A stretch of 64,000 nucleotides of DNA from Hyalella azteca (taxonomy: Eukaryota; Arthropoda; Malacostraca; Amphipoda; Hyalellidae), in contig NW_025946078.1 in assembly GCF_000764305.2 (NCBI RefSeq), positions 1-64,000 of the forward strand, read 5' to 3'. The position numbers and the translations under genes are program-made. Of this stretch, positions 46,484 to 57,269 are shown piece after piece. Position 1 is the stretch's first letter, and each line of letters begins with the position of its first letter. Under the pieces are notes generated by a model. The model had not been told where the DNA came from, did no database searches, and saw nothing but the letters and a program-made list of their open reading frames with translations.

Positions 46484-49400
46484 TTTGTTTTGGAATCCCA
46501 AGCTCTAGTCTACCAACACCTCGATCAAAGTTTACCCCTTACTCCAACCGTCACTGGCAGAATTCTGTCAAAAAATATATTCTTATATTCTCGTCTAATT
46601 TTATGGCTAAGTCACTTATCGTTCTCCCACGTCTGTCAGTCCATAAGACTTCATACGCAATAATTTCTGTGTTAATAACCCGCACACTTCTACACGGTAT
46701 ATGTCATATTTCTTCCTTCAATCTACGTTAAAAATAAAATCATTTATATCATTTTTCCTGCGCTATAGAAGTACCATACCCGAGAAAATATTTTGTATTC
46801 ATGCGAAGACTTTTTTAATTTTCGCAATTTTAAATTTTCCTAGGAATAACATTCTTATGACTTCCATCTAATAATTTATTCCCGAACGTCTACTATTTAC
46901 ATTGTTATTTATGCACAATTTTTCTTTCCCCATTTGATATTAAACGTTAAGGTCTAGTCCTCCAATTATAGGCGATCTTTCATGCCCCCTATACGGCTGC
47001 ATCGACTCTCAATTTATGGCCTCTGACTATAACATGATTTAGCGCGCTGCTCGAATTTTGTGACCGCTTTTCTCCGCTGTTTCATTTTATGACTCTACCC
47101 CTCTGCGGCTACTTTATTGTCCCGTCTGCCCTTCCTTCCTACTCCTAAGGAAAAATAAAGATTTTTAAAAGTAAAATCTAGATTTAAGCCTTGTTTCCAA
47201 TTGAAGAGAAGAATAAATCTCCGCGACTTCCTGAACATTTCTTCGACTCTATATAAAATAAAAGAAGAGAAAAGGTCTATCCACTTATTACGGAGCAATT
47301 CTATTCTCACCGATTATACCCTAAAATTCTTACTCTAATCAGACTAATTAAAATTACTGGTCCAATTTCGCGTCGCTCGATTTATCTTCTAAATAGAATA
47401 TGATTATTTTACTTCTTTGCCGGCATCCCGATAAAATTTTATCGCCAGAGTAAATATCGAATTCCGTTCTAGTTCTTTCTAGATAATGGCACCATTGACT
47501 GATTGAATTCGTCTCATCTATCCATAAAAATATATACACCTATAAAATTAAAACGTTTCCGTTTTACTTACTATCTTTTCTACCCACTGTCGATATGTTT
47601 CCATGTGTTACGTGCACGTACCTCTACGTATGATCAACGAATGCTTGAATCTTTCCAGTGCCCACTTTATGATGCGAGTCGTTTATTTAGTATAATTTCG
47701 TCTTCTTCCTGTCACCTTAATCATTTTTAACAAAAATTTTCTCTACGCATGCAACTTATCATCTCCCTTCACCTATGTTCTCGACTTTCTGTCCTCCCAT
47801 TCCATCTCTCCCCAGCTCACTTGGAGTTCCCTATGACCCCGCAGAGAAAAAAGGAAAACAAAAAATTTCAGTGAGATCCAGAGAAATGCAAAACTGACCG
47901 TCATCTGTCTTTGCCAAGGCGGCTAGCCTTAGGTTTCAAATTTCTATGCGACAAGTCATCAGAGAAAAATATCTTTATACATATAGAAAAGACGCAGTTT
48001 CCTAAGTTTAACACTAACCCATCTCGCTTTTAGCATGTAGAGGGAGAAAAACAAAACAAACTTAGTATTTTTCTTGTGGCCCGACTATCTAAATTTCTAG
48101 ACGACAATTACCACCGAAATACCGTTGTGAAGTCTAAAGTCTATTTTTATCGTCTCCCTAATTGTCAAACAAAAAATATCACGAAAACTAACAGTCTTGC
48201 TTCTGACAATCTTTAGGCGCGAGAAGAACAAAAAAAAGTATGTAACCCTTAAATCGGACGAAATCTATTTTTAGTTAGCTCCAGCGTCTCTGCAACTGTC
48301 AACTTACGTTACCCGAGCGCGGCGACTACACAATTATTATTTCCTTATTTTATTTTCTGTTCAATTTGCGCGAGCCAAAAAAAACCCCCGCTGCCGACCC
48401 AAAAAAATTTTAATTTAATGAAAAGCGATTTGCAATTTCTGGGCGCGGCTTAGCGCGCCCTACAGTAATTTGCGTCGAATGCTATCTAGCACGTCTCTTC
48501 CTCCATACTTTTTTCAGTTAGGACCTCGCCCGAACGCATATCTCTGTGCAGACGGTAGGGAGGGGAGGGTGGTGGTTTCGGAAGTTTGAAATGCCTGCTG
48601 CCGAAATTTCTATGTCATTTCTGTTGGTCTCCAATGCCGTCCGTCGCTAACCATCTTTTTCGCGCTCAATCTAATGTAGCTATTTGCTCGCAGCGTCTCA
48701 AGACTAACGCTAACGCAAGGGAAAAAAAAAACAAATATATCACAAGACATGATGCGCGATAAGGGTGCACTTCCGATAATAATGTCAGAAAAAAACGAAT
48801 ATTCTCTATAAATAACTTTCGGGTCAAACGAGGAAAATAAAAAAAAAAGAAAAAAATTACGCTCCCGGACTGTAAGAAATATCTAACCCCCACTTGTTAA
48901 GAGTAGAAAGACGATTATCTGCGCGCCGAATAAAACTAATTGCTTGTGCGTCAAAAAAAAAAACGATTGTTTGCTTGCCAAATAAATAACATTGCAAGAA
49001 ATACAACAAGAATCTAAACAATTAAAATATTAATTGAATGCATAAACACTACAATAATTGTGCGCCAAATAAAAAAATTATAAGTCAAATTCCTGCACAG
49101 AATAAAAAGGATGGGTAGTCGCGCGCCGGCCTATCCTAACCTAACCCCACGGAAATATTTTTATGTGTTATCTTTGCAAGCTCTATACAGCGCCACTCTT
49201 TTAGTTTAACCTGTGCGCGCTCATCACACGGAGAGCAAGAGAAAAATTGGAGATAGTCACTCTACGGGGAGCATCGCAACAGTATTTGCATGGGACGCAC
49301 AAAACATAGCAAAAAAATCGCCCCAACAACACAAATAAATAAAGTTTTCCGATAATAATGATTTGAATTCACTCCATTTATCAATTCGTCACTGCCAGCT

Positions 49401-49870
49401 TCGAACCCCCTCACCGTATGCACCACTTGATTACGTTTGATATTGGTATGCTTGTGGAGATATAAGTGTTTGCGAATATATTATATATGTTAAGTTTTCC
49501 CTTTAAGTATCAAAGCCTATGGGATTTTGACAATCGAATGAACTTCTCCTTGATCTCTATTATGGCCTCGGAAACGTACTTCTCAGGATCAATCCGAAAC
49601 ATTACTTCTCTTGGTTGAGTTTTAATTAAACTTGTCTAATGTCAGGTTGGTCTGCCGATTTTCGAGTGGTTAAACCAGGACACGCGAGATTCTCTAATCT
49701 GAATCAATGACGAATTGACACGGGAGGATATGGAAACAACACATTAATGATTTCAAAACTTATGTACTTAAGTTTATGAACTATCCCAATACAGAACTTG
49801 ACCCGAGAATATGATTTCACACGTCCTATCTTTTAGAAAAGAAATCCTATCCTAATTTCGAGCTGGGCAC
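46484..49870. other. Unassigned long non-coding stretch
   Basis: AT-rich with several poly-A and poly-C runs and no open frame with a recognisable product on either strand. It may be internal sequence of the LTR element hinted at by the primer-site motif, but no protein evidence supports that. Confidence 0.4.
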
Positions 49871-50624
49871 GGTGAGAATGACGAGCACACAGGCCTACTT
49901 ACAGACAGCCCAAACCCAGACCTAGGTTATATGTCACGACACTGACTAGCACCCGGTAATAAGCCCTTAGACCCTGACACCGGCCTATTTGTAACACAAT
50001 TCTAAAGCAATATGACAGCACCGTCACCCTCAATTCCCTTACGGGTACATCACCGGCTATGGGAGGAGAGCAGTGCAGCAGGTTGGAATATTCTTTTCCG
50101 TTTCGATCCCTTGAATACTGCGGTACGGCGGCGCCTTCCAAATCCAAAGAATCAAGTTCGTGGCTGGTTCGCAGTCGGCTGGTTGCTTCTGAACACTCGT
50201 GGGAATCGGTTTTGGTGAGAATCGACGTCCGGCTGGTTGCTTCTTGAACACTCGTAGGATTTTAACTCACTCATTGAGCACTCGTAGAATTGGCTTCGGT
50301 AGGAATCAATATCCCCTGGTAATTCGTAGATCTCACTCTCGGTAAGGATCTCAACTAGTTTCCACACGGCAGGGACCTGCGGCCAAATGCCTTGCACTCC
50401 CGCACTAGACTGCTTCCGCAGTCCGACCGTGCGGCATAAATAGTCCTGCCGGGTGCAACCGCGTCGCTCGACTTTTTACCCTAGACGACCTGAGTTTTCC
50501 CCTATTCCCTACTCGTCGTACATCCTATTATTACATCCTATACTATCCTATCACCTCATCCTATAATCCTCATATCCTAATAATCATATGCTTTATGCAT
50601 AATTTATATTATTATTCCTAATCA
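49871..50624. other. Unassigned sequence with short internal repeats
   Basis: A segment of the type ggctggttgcttcttgaacactcgt occurs two to three times between 50170 and 50290. A possible hairpin (gactgcttccgcagtc, 50408-50423) lies about 13 bases before a cataaata motif. No coding assignment. Confidence 0.35.
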
Positions 50625-50832
50625 CAACAAGGATAATTCCGGGCTTGAAAGGCAAGTCCTATGAGGAAAAATTAGAGATTATGATGCTTCCAAGCCTCAG
50701 TTATCGACGTCTGCGTGGTGACCTCATTGAATTATGCAAGTATACTCATGGTTTATACAAAGTCTATGAAGGATTACTAGAATTTGAAACAAGAACCAAC
50801 ACCAGAGGCTATAAACTAAAAAAACTGCATTG
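50625..50832 (+). pseudogene. CR1-like LINE fragment, 5' part
   Basis: Encodes IIPGLKGKSYEEKLEIMMLP, SLSYRRLRGDLIELCKYTHG and LLEFETRTNTRGYKLKKLHC. The reading stops at an insertion and resumes at 51239. Confidence 0.85.
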
Positions 50833-51238
50833 TGTCCGGTGTCAATCTGTCGTCTCATTTTAATGTATGTAATTGGGACGTAAGATTCACTTGATCTGAT
50901 AAAGATTGAGGACGTGATCTGGTAGACACGTGATAGATCACGCGATCAAGACGTTAGTAGTGTGCGGAATCGAAACTTATAAAAGAGCTAAGAATATTAA
51001 GTAAGCCCCCACAGTTGTTGATAAGCGCTCGAGATGTAACGTGTCGTTCGGCTCTCCGACCTTACGGTCGGCGCCGTAGCTTATACCTTTGTATCGTAAT
51101 TCTGTATTACCACCTCGTATACAAGATACTTTATCTGCACAGATGTGTCTTACTTACCTTAACTAACTTAGTTAACGAACCCGATCCTCAGGTAGAGCTT
51201 GATATAATGAGCTCAAGTCAAGAGTGCAACCTCTGACA
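50833..51238. mobile_element. Probable solo LTR or LTR-like insertion
   Basis: A 406-bp segment that splits a CR1 fragment. It begins TGTCCGGTGTC and ends CTCTGACA, giving 4-bp TGTC/GACA inverted ends. A ttataaaagag motif at about 50978 resembles an LTR TATA box. Near its end it shares a cctcaggta segment with the LTR at 44102-44670. No clean target duplication is seen, so the exact ends are uncertain. Confidence 0.45.
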
Positions 51239-51565
51239 GTCAAAACAAATCCATGCGACTACATTTCTTCTCGCTTCGAGTCACCGACATGTGGAACTCC
51301 CTGATAGCATCGTTGACGCTCCGAGTATGAACGCCTTCAAGAACAGACTAGGCGAAGCTATACAGATGCATATGTTCAGTCTTAAAATTCCTAGCACCTT
51401 ACGGACCAGTCAATAAGTGCAGCAGCTATCTCAATCAATCGTCAGGTATGGAAAGATCGGGTTCCATAGGCCGGATCCTAAGTAAATCAGGTCACGAAAA
51501 GTACATGAATCGGCAACAGGCCATGGGTCTATTTCTTTAGTTCTATTATAGTCTATTCTAATCCT
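51239..51565 (+). pseudogene. CR1-like LINE fragment, 3' part and tail
   Basis: Continues the CR1 sequence (RLHFFSLRVTDMW, then a small deletion, then NAFKNRLGEAIQMHMFSLK) into the 3' UTR and a cttctatt-type tail near 51540-51562. Confidence 0.85.
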
Positions 51566-51639
51566 ATGTGTTAGTAACCTCAAACCGATCTCATATAGTT
51601 GTTGGTAAATTATTTTTGCATTTACCATGTCTTTTCACG

Positions 51640-52140
51640 CCGTTAGTTTGCTGTTCATTGTTCTTACCGAGGTAAAGTACTTAACACTTGTCAGCATTAA
51701 AAAGCAGCTGCCTCGCATCAGCCCAGTCAAGTTACCTTTCAAGATCATTTTGCGGTTGCATTTCATTAGACGCATCCTTCACTGTTTTATATAATTTTTT
51801 GTGTCATTGGAATACATGGAGCACACGATTGACACTACGTCTGGCAGATCGCTCGATACTAATACAGGCCCATGAACGCTTCTTTGTGGCACGCCACTGC
51901 GCACTGATGCCCAGACTGGCACTGTTCTGTTAATACTGACGCGTTGTCGTCTACCTACTTGGAAATCGATGACCCATTGGAGAACATTTCCCTCTATTCG
52001 TCACTTAACGTAACAGCCGTTCATGAGGAACACTGTCAAATGCCTTGGCAAAATCGAGGTACACTGAATCCACAGACGAGTCAAATTATTCAAGTTAGAC
52101 CGGAGATTAGTGATGATAAGGTTTTCCGATGATATACTAT
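51640..52140 (-). pseudogene. CR1-like reverse transcriptase core fragment
   Basis: Minus strand: DSVYLDFAKAFDSVPHERLL (motif A), then after frame changes SGVPQRSVHGPVLVS (motif B, normally SGVPQGSVLGPxLF) and MYSNDTKNYI where the catalytic YADDT box belongs. Both the second motif and the catalytic box are mutated, so it is inactive. It ends in LTSVKYFT-like sequence matching the region before the LGV motif of the neighbouring copy. Confidence 0.8.
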
Positions 52141-52599
52141 CTTCTAATAGCATATAAAATGTCATTTTGATAAATTTCATCATAAATATCCAATTAGAAC
52201 GTTAATTTATCGCTTTTTTAGGTAATCGGCAAATAAATACACATCATTTTCGGTATTGATATGTTTGGTAATCTTCGTTCATAAGTACAGGCTTGGGAAG
52301 AGGAACTTGCATATTTGAATTAGCTTTCGTGATGTATGATTTGCTACGACAACTTTAAGGAGAGGCTTAATTATGAGCGCAAACAGTAAAGTTTTGTTTA
52401 TATGATGACCAGCATTAATTTATTTTTCTTCTATGCTGTAATCATGGATTGGACGAACGTGGAACGGGCTTTTGCGGATAGCATATTATAACATAGTGAA
52501 GCCGGCGCTGAAGAATAGGCCTGTCGCCGATTCTTGTGCGTTTCGTGACTTGTTTACAGGATATCTAAAAACAGGTCCTCCAACCGGATCTTTCCCAAA

Positions 52600-53455
52600 G
52601 TTTCGATAGTTTGAAATATCTACTAGACTTCCACCGGGTTCGATATGGTGCTAGGCATTTCAAGTCTGAACATATATTTCTCCATAGCTTTGTCTAGTCT
52701 GTTCCTGAACGCGTTTGTACTCGGTGCGTCAACAATTTAAATCGAAAAGGCTGTTCCACATGTCGGTGATTCGAAACGAGAAGAAATGTTGTCGCGCAGA
52801 TGAGTTGCAACGCAGTTTTTTTAGTAAATAGTCGTGGTCCCAAGTGCTGTTCATTTTCAAACTCTAGTAATCCTTCTAGGGCCTTGTATAAACCGTGGGT
52901 ATACTTGTATATTTCAATGAGGATCCCACGCAGAAGTCGATAACAGAGGCCTGAAATCTTCATAATTTTTTATCTTTCTTCGTAGGACTTGCCTTTCAAG
53001 CTGGCATTATCCTTGTTGCACGTCTATGAACACTTTCCACTAAATTTTTGTCTTTTTCAAATTTCGGTGACCACAGGGCGGTCTAATCTCTAGGCTGGGG
53101 CGCACGACAGCAACAAACCACCGCTTCATCGCGTCTGCATCTGGGAACTCGAAACAGTGTCTGATCAGTCCAAGCATTTTGTTGTATTTATTAGCTTGCG
53201 TTTCAGTATGCTTAGAAAAATTCAGCTCCTTGTCGACATTAACTCCTAAATATTTTTCCATTGTCGACTTCGACATCATCACTCTGTCGTTGCAACCATG
53301 CCTTCTCATACTGTAATCTTGCTGCTCATTAGTCTTGCTAAGGTGGATGGATTACTTTACATATGTCAGCGTTAAAACGCAGATGCCACTTATCAGCCCT
53401 ACAGTCAACCATCCTGTCAAGATCACTTTTCAACTGTACTTTTTCTTGGTAATCT
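52600..53455 (-). pseudogene. CR1-like LINE, post-catalytic region and 3' part
   Basis: Minus strand, starting about 53450: LKSDLDRMVDCRADKWHLRF, then STMEKYLGVNVDKELNFSKH, DADAMKRWFVAVVRPSLEI, a frameshift, then ILIEIYKYTHGLYKALEGLL and a degraded tail. It is a separate copy from 51640-52140, because that fragment lies on the 3' side of this one although it encodes an upstream part. Confidence 0.85.
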
Positions 53456-53464
53456 TGGTACTTG

Positions 53465-54274
53465 TTTGGGACGTAGCAGTCCTAGGCCACGATGGATCGC
53501 CGCCTCTGATTATCGTTCATCCGCCCTCATTTGGGCCACCTGATGCACGATGCTGTTGGTTGCTTCTCGTCGCTGATAGTGTTGCTGGGGAGGTCGATAT
53601 GGGATTGTGCTCAGGAAAGCGTCCAGTTGTCTCTTGAAGGTCTCCAGGGTGAACACCCCCTCTCTTAGATCCTTTGGTAGGACGTTAAACAGCCTTGGCC
53701 CTGCCACGGAAAGTGATCCTTTCAATCCCCCCAGGGATTGAAATCTGACTGCGGATCTGTTACGTAGTGGGAGGATTTTGCTCCCCCCTTCTCTCGTTGT
53801 GATATGTCTCAATCCTGAAGGTCTCGCTCTCGAAGTTTTGCACCATTCCGATTATCATCTTCCACGTGTACAGAATGACATACCTCTCCCGTCTCCTCTG
53901 CAGTGAGTACAGACCCAGGCGCCTCAACCTCTCCCAGTAGTTCAACTATTCCATCCCTCTGATCCTGGAAGTGAAGGTTAGCTGGACACCTTCCAGTTGC
54001 CGCACTGAGCTGAGTGTGAGCGGGGTCCAGAGCTGGCAGCAGTATTCAAGAATTGGTATTACATGGGCTCTAAAGAGTGTGATCATCGGTTCCGCTTCTC
54101 TTGTTCTGAACGTCCGCCAGATCCACCCCATCTGTCGCCTACCTCTTGCGGTTATTGCCTTTACGTGATTACCAAAATTGACCTGAGTATTCATCAACAC
54201 TTCTAGATCACGAACAAGTCGCTTCTCTTCGATTTCCGAGTTGTCAGGTACTAGGCAGCGGTGCTCCATACCAG
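53465..54274 (-). pseudogene. LINE (second family) ORF2 C-terminal half
   Basis: Minus strand: LVRDLEVLMNTQVNFGNHVK, IWRTFRTREAEPMITLFRAH, VIPILEYCCQLWTPL, LEGVQLTFTSRIRGME, then after frame changes RRRERYVILYTWKMIIGMVQ, VAGPRLFNVLPKDLREGVFT and NSIVHQVAQMRADER to the stop. This is the best-preserved copy of this C-terminus in the window. It is separated from its polymerase part by a 233-bp inserted element. Confidence 0.9.
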
Positions 54275-54507
54275 GGGCCGGATTATCAAAACTTCGTAAC
54301 TTTTTGTACTTACGACAAAAAAGTTCTGTGGTGCGTAAATACACCCTAATTTTGGCATTATCAAAACTTTCGTACGCAAGTCTTAGCTAAAAGTCTAAAT
54401 TTTTCCCGCGCAAATGTTTTATAATACCACCGCTAGTATTACGTTGTCATAGCAACGCCACTCGTAAGTTGATTTTGCGTACTTACGAAGTTTTGATAAT
54501 ACGGCCC
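54275..54507. mobile_element. MITE with CAG 3-bp duplication inside LINE
   Basis: Inverted ends GGGCCGGATTATCAAAACTT and its near reverse complement ending AATACGGCCC (about 25 bp). Flanked by CAG at 54272-54274 and 54508-54510. It interrupts the LINE ORF2. A 3-bp duplication and GGG-start termini resemble PIF/Harbinger non-autonomous elements (inference). No coding content. Confidence 0.8.
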
Positions 54508-55245
54508 CAGCTCTTCCGCTACCCCTGTATCTCAGAACCTCAAACTTGTCCCATTGAACTGCATGCTGCTCACTTGGGCCCAGTCATATATTGCAGAGAG
54601 GTTTTCTTGCAACCTCTCGCAGTCCCTCCTGTCCGTTATGGCCATTAGTATCCTGGTTTCGTCCGCGAATGACGATGCAGTGGCGTGGTTCACAGCCACA
54701 TCTATGTCGACGATGCGAATGAGGAAGAGTATTGGGCCGAGTACCGTTCCCTGTGGTACTCCACTCTTTACCATAGCCTCGCTCGATCTCGAGCCTCCTA
54801 CGACAGCTTGTAGTCTTTCTGTTAGGAAGCTGTGGATCCATGCCAGCAATTCACCTCCGACTCCCAGCAGTCTTAATTTTCTGAAGAGCACTCCATGGTC
54901 AACTTTGACAAACGCTTTCGCGAAGTCCAAATACACCACGTCCACCCCGGCCCCCTCCTCCAGCATGGCCAGGATTTGGTGGTGATGCTCCGGTAACTGA
55001 GACAAACAGGAACGATTTCGTCTAAAACAGTGGTGCTTTCTGTTGAAAAGGAAAGCGTCCTCTATGTACTGCACCAACTTTCTGGCAACAACCTTCTCAA
55101 ATACTTTGATTACGTGTGATGTTAATGTAACCGGCCTGTAATTTTGGGGTTTGTCTCCTGCACCTCCTTTGTAGATAGGGGTAATTAGCCTTAATTTAAA
55201 AGGTCACTTGGAACAATCCCTTCTCTCAATGATGTTTTCCAGAGC
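54508..55245 (-). pseudogene. LINE (second family) reverse transcriptase
   Basis: Minus strand: LRLITPIYKGGAGDKPQNYR, PVTLTSHVIKVFEKVVARKL, VDVVYLDFAKAFVKVDHGVL (motif A), VKSGVPQGTVLGPILF (motif B), then SSFADETRILMAI. The catalytic box reads F-A-D-E instead of F/Y-A-D-D, so the second metal-binding Asp is Glu (codon GAA). Otherwise this is the longest open reverse transcriptase in the window (about 180 codons from 55077). Upstream sequence is missing beyond 55245, where a Penelope-like terminal segment begins. Confidence 0.9.
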
Positions 55246-55275
55246 AAAATCAGAGAGACCTTTTGTGCACCGACA

Positions 55276-55450
55276 CATTTTTTCAGTATTAAAATCACTT
55301 GGCTGCTTAAGTCGCAAATTCACCAGGAATTTAAAAGTAAAGAAAACAGCCAAAAAGTTCAGCATTTCTTATAAGAGAAAACGTTTCGGAGTCCAGCTCC
55401 ATCGTCAGTTCAAAACCTAGAACACAGGTACAAACAATTAGTAACCTAAA
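55276..55450 (-). mobile_element. Penelope-like terminal repeat (pLTR) and start of ORF
   Basis: On the minus strand, tgaactgacgatggagctgg then actccgaaacgttt is followed by a short leader and the same ORF start (RLKQPSDFNT) found at 56413. That is the arrangement expected when a downstream pseudo-LTR leads into another ORF start in tandem. CTGACGA, a GGAG/CTCC stem and GAAAC resemble a hammerhead ribozyme core. Confidence 0.6.
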
Positions 55451-55492
55451 ATTCACATTCAAACAATTCACCTGAACTTGAGGACATTAGAA

Positions 55493-56415
55493 CTAAAATC
55501 GAAGATAACAGAAATAAAAATGAAATGANTCTGTAATTTCAATAAATTTAGAAGGGTCCGTAATTAGAGTAGTGAGGCTACTATTATAACGATGACGATC
55601 AACCAATACTACTCCCTTGCCCTTATCTGGCTTACAAACGATTAAGTCTTTATTTTTAGCTAGATCCTTCAATAAAAGGATGTCACGGGGCTGGAAAACA
55701 GTTGAGAAAACTTTATATGACACAAAGCCGTAAAAGTGACGGTAAGCCAAGCTCTGCAAATTGCCAAAAAATTCGGGACGGTTGGCAATAGAAACATTTT
55801 TATGCTGTGAACAAGCCTTTCAAAAGCTAAAAAGAATTTATAGAAGTCCAATTTAAAAACAGGAAGACAAAAATCTAGAACGAAAGCAAGCCAAAAATTT
55901 GGTCCGAGGTTCCAAGTTGTATGAACTGTAGTTGAAAACTACTTTATCGGGGTTACAAGGATGAATTTCATTATGGATACCAAGGTTATCAAGTTTCTTC
56001 TGATGGGTTTGACTCGTGGGTTTCTTGAATGCTTCAGTTAGGTGTCTAGCATGTCGGCGGATAGCGAAGGCATTATGAGTGGAAAATAGATGCCCAACTC
56101 GTGCTTCACTTTCGGCGATCAAATCAGTTAAATTTTTGAAAGTCTTTTTCTTGGAGGATAGTTCCCTGGAAAGGAGCTTGTTCTGCTATGATTTGTAAAA
56201 GGATGTGGTATGTAGGCACCTTTTGTACAGTCTAAACCTTAGAAACTTAGGAAAAACACCGTAGATCTTGCACTTCACCAAAAAGTCTATGTCTAAAGAA
56301 GCCTTCGCCGCTTTTCGGAGTAAGTCACTGTACTTTCTAAAACAATGGCATCCATCTTCACCATATTTAGATCGTATATAAGTATTAAAATCACTTGGCT
56401 GCTTAAGTCGCATGT
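55493..56415 (-). pseudogene. Penelope-like element, N-terminal part of ORF
   Basis: Minus strand from 56413: MRLKQPSDFNTYIRSKYGED, then RKYSDLLRKAAKASLDIDFL. After a stop it continues with GIHNEIHPCNPDKVVFNYSS and YNLEPRTKFLACF, a frameshift, and DLIVCKPDKGKGVVLVDRHR followed by TLITDPSKF. The K-P-D-K-G-x-x-V-V-L-x-D-x-x-x-Y signature is characteristic of Penelope-like reverse transcriptases just before the catalytic palm. The palm and GIY-YIG endonuclease are absent. A single N at 55529 interrupts the end. Confidence 0.75.
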
Positions 56416-56994
56416 CTATGAGCTATATGTTCGACATGTCGCCTACCCGATCTGACATGGTGCTTGCGATGGCAAGTGAAAATGACGGATATATATGCGG
56501 TGACTGGACGAAATATGTATATGCGGACGAAATATGCGGTGACTGGACGAAACGAAGAGTATCATTTTGTCATTGAAAATCTGCTGCACTTCACAAGTTT
56601 TTTCACGATTGGAGATCAGGACAAATTTTTTGCCGAATTAATGTCAAGACATGTTGCGCCAATTCAAGTGCAGGTGGGCGCTGTATTAATGAAAACCGTC
56701 CTTCAAGGCTGCGGAAAAATGTCCAGAAAAATGCAATACGTACAAAAAACCTTGTTGTAAAGGAATTCTGGAGCACCACTACACCCGTAGTCCAGAGAAG
56801 CTGGAAAATTCCAACTACCGTCCAGAGTTAGTTCAGCCAAAGAATCTACCGCAACCAGACCTCGCCACGGGATGCAAATCGAAACACATGTAACTTACTT
56901 AGCATTTGATAAACAATAGAAAACAAGCAGTAAATAGAAAGTAAAGAAGGCCAGGTTACAGGTGTCCTTGGAACAGCAGAGGTAGTATGATCGC

Positions 56995-57076
56995 CGGGGT
57001 ATCAAGGTTCCACCAGGATACAAGGTTCCACCAGGATGCAAGATTCCACCAGGATGCAAGGTTCCACCAGGATGAT
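56995..57076. repeat. 18-bp tandem repeat, about 4 copies
   Basis: Units of caaggttccaccaggatg with single-base differences. Gives a short minus-strand HPGGTL-type peptide repeat, not a gene. Confidence 0.9.
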
Positions 57077-57269
57077 AATGCAATCATTCAGTTATTTTAA
57101 CAAAGCTCCAGTTTCCTCTCCGGCGAACTCAACGCAACTTTCGTAAATTTAAGAAAAAAATAATTTTTAATTACAAATCTCAAGTTTACACCATGCAACC
57201 GCCTTACGAAGCGTCCGGCCTCTTTTAAAAATAGCTTTCTTTTTATAATTTCAAACTTTACCTTAATGT

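Noticed and set aside
54554..54985. Plus-strand open frame of 143 codons
   Set aside because: It is the antisense shadow of the LINE reverse transcriptase on the minus strand.
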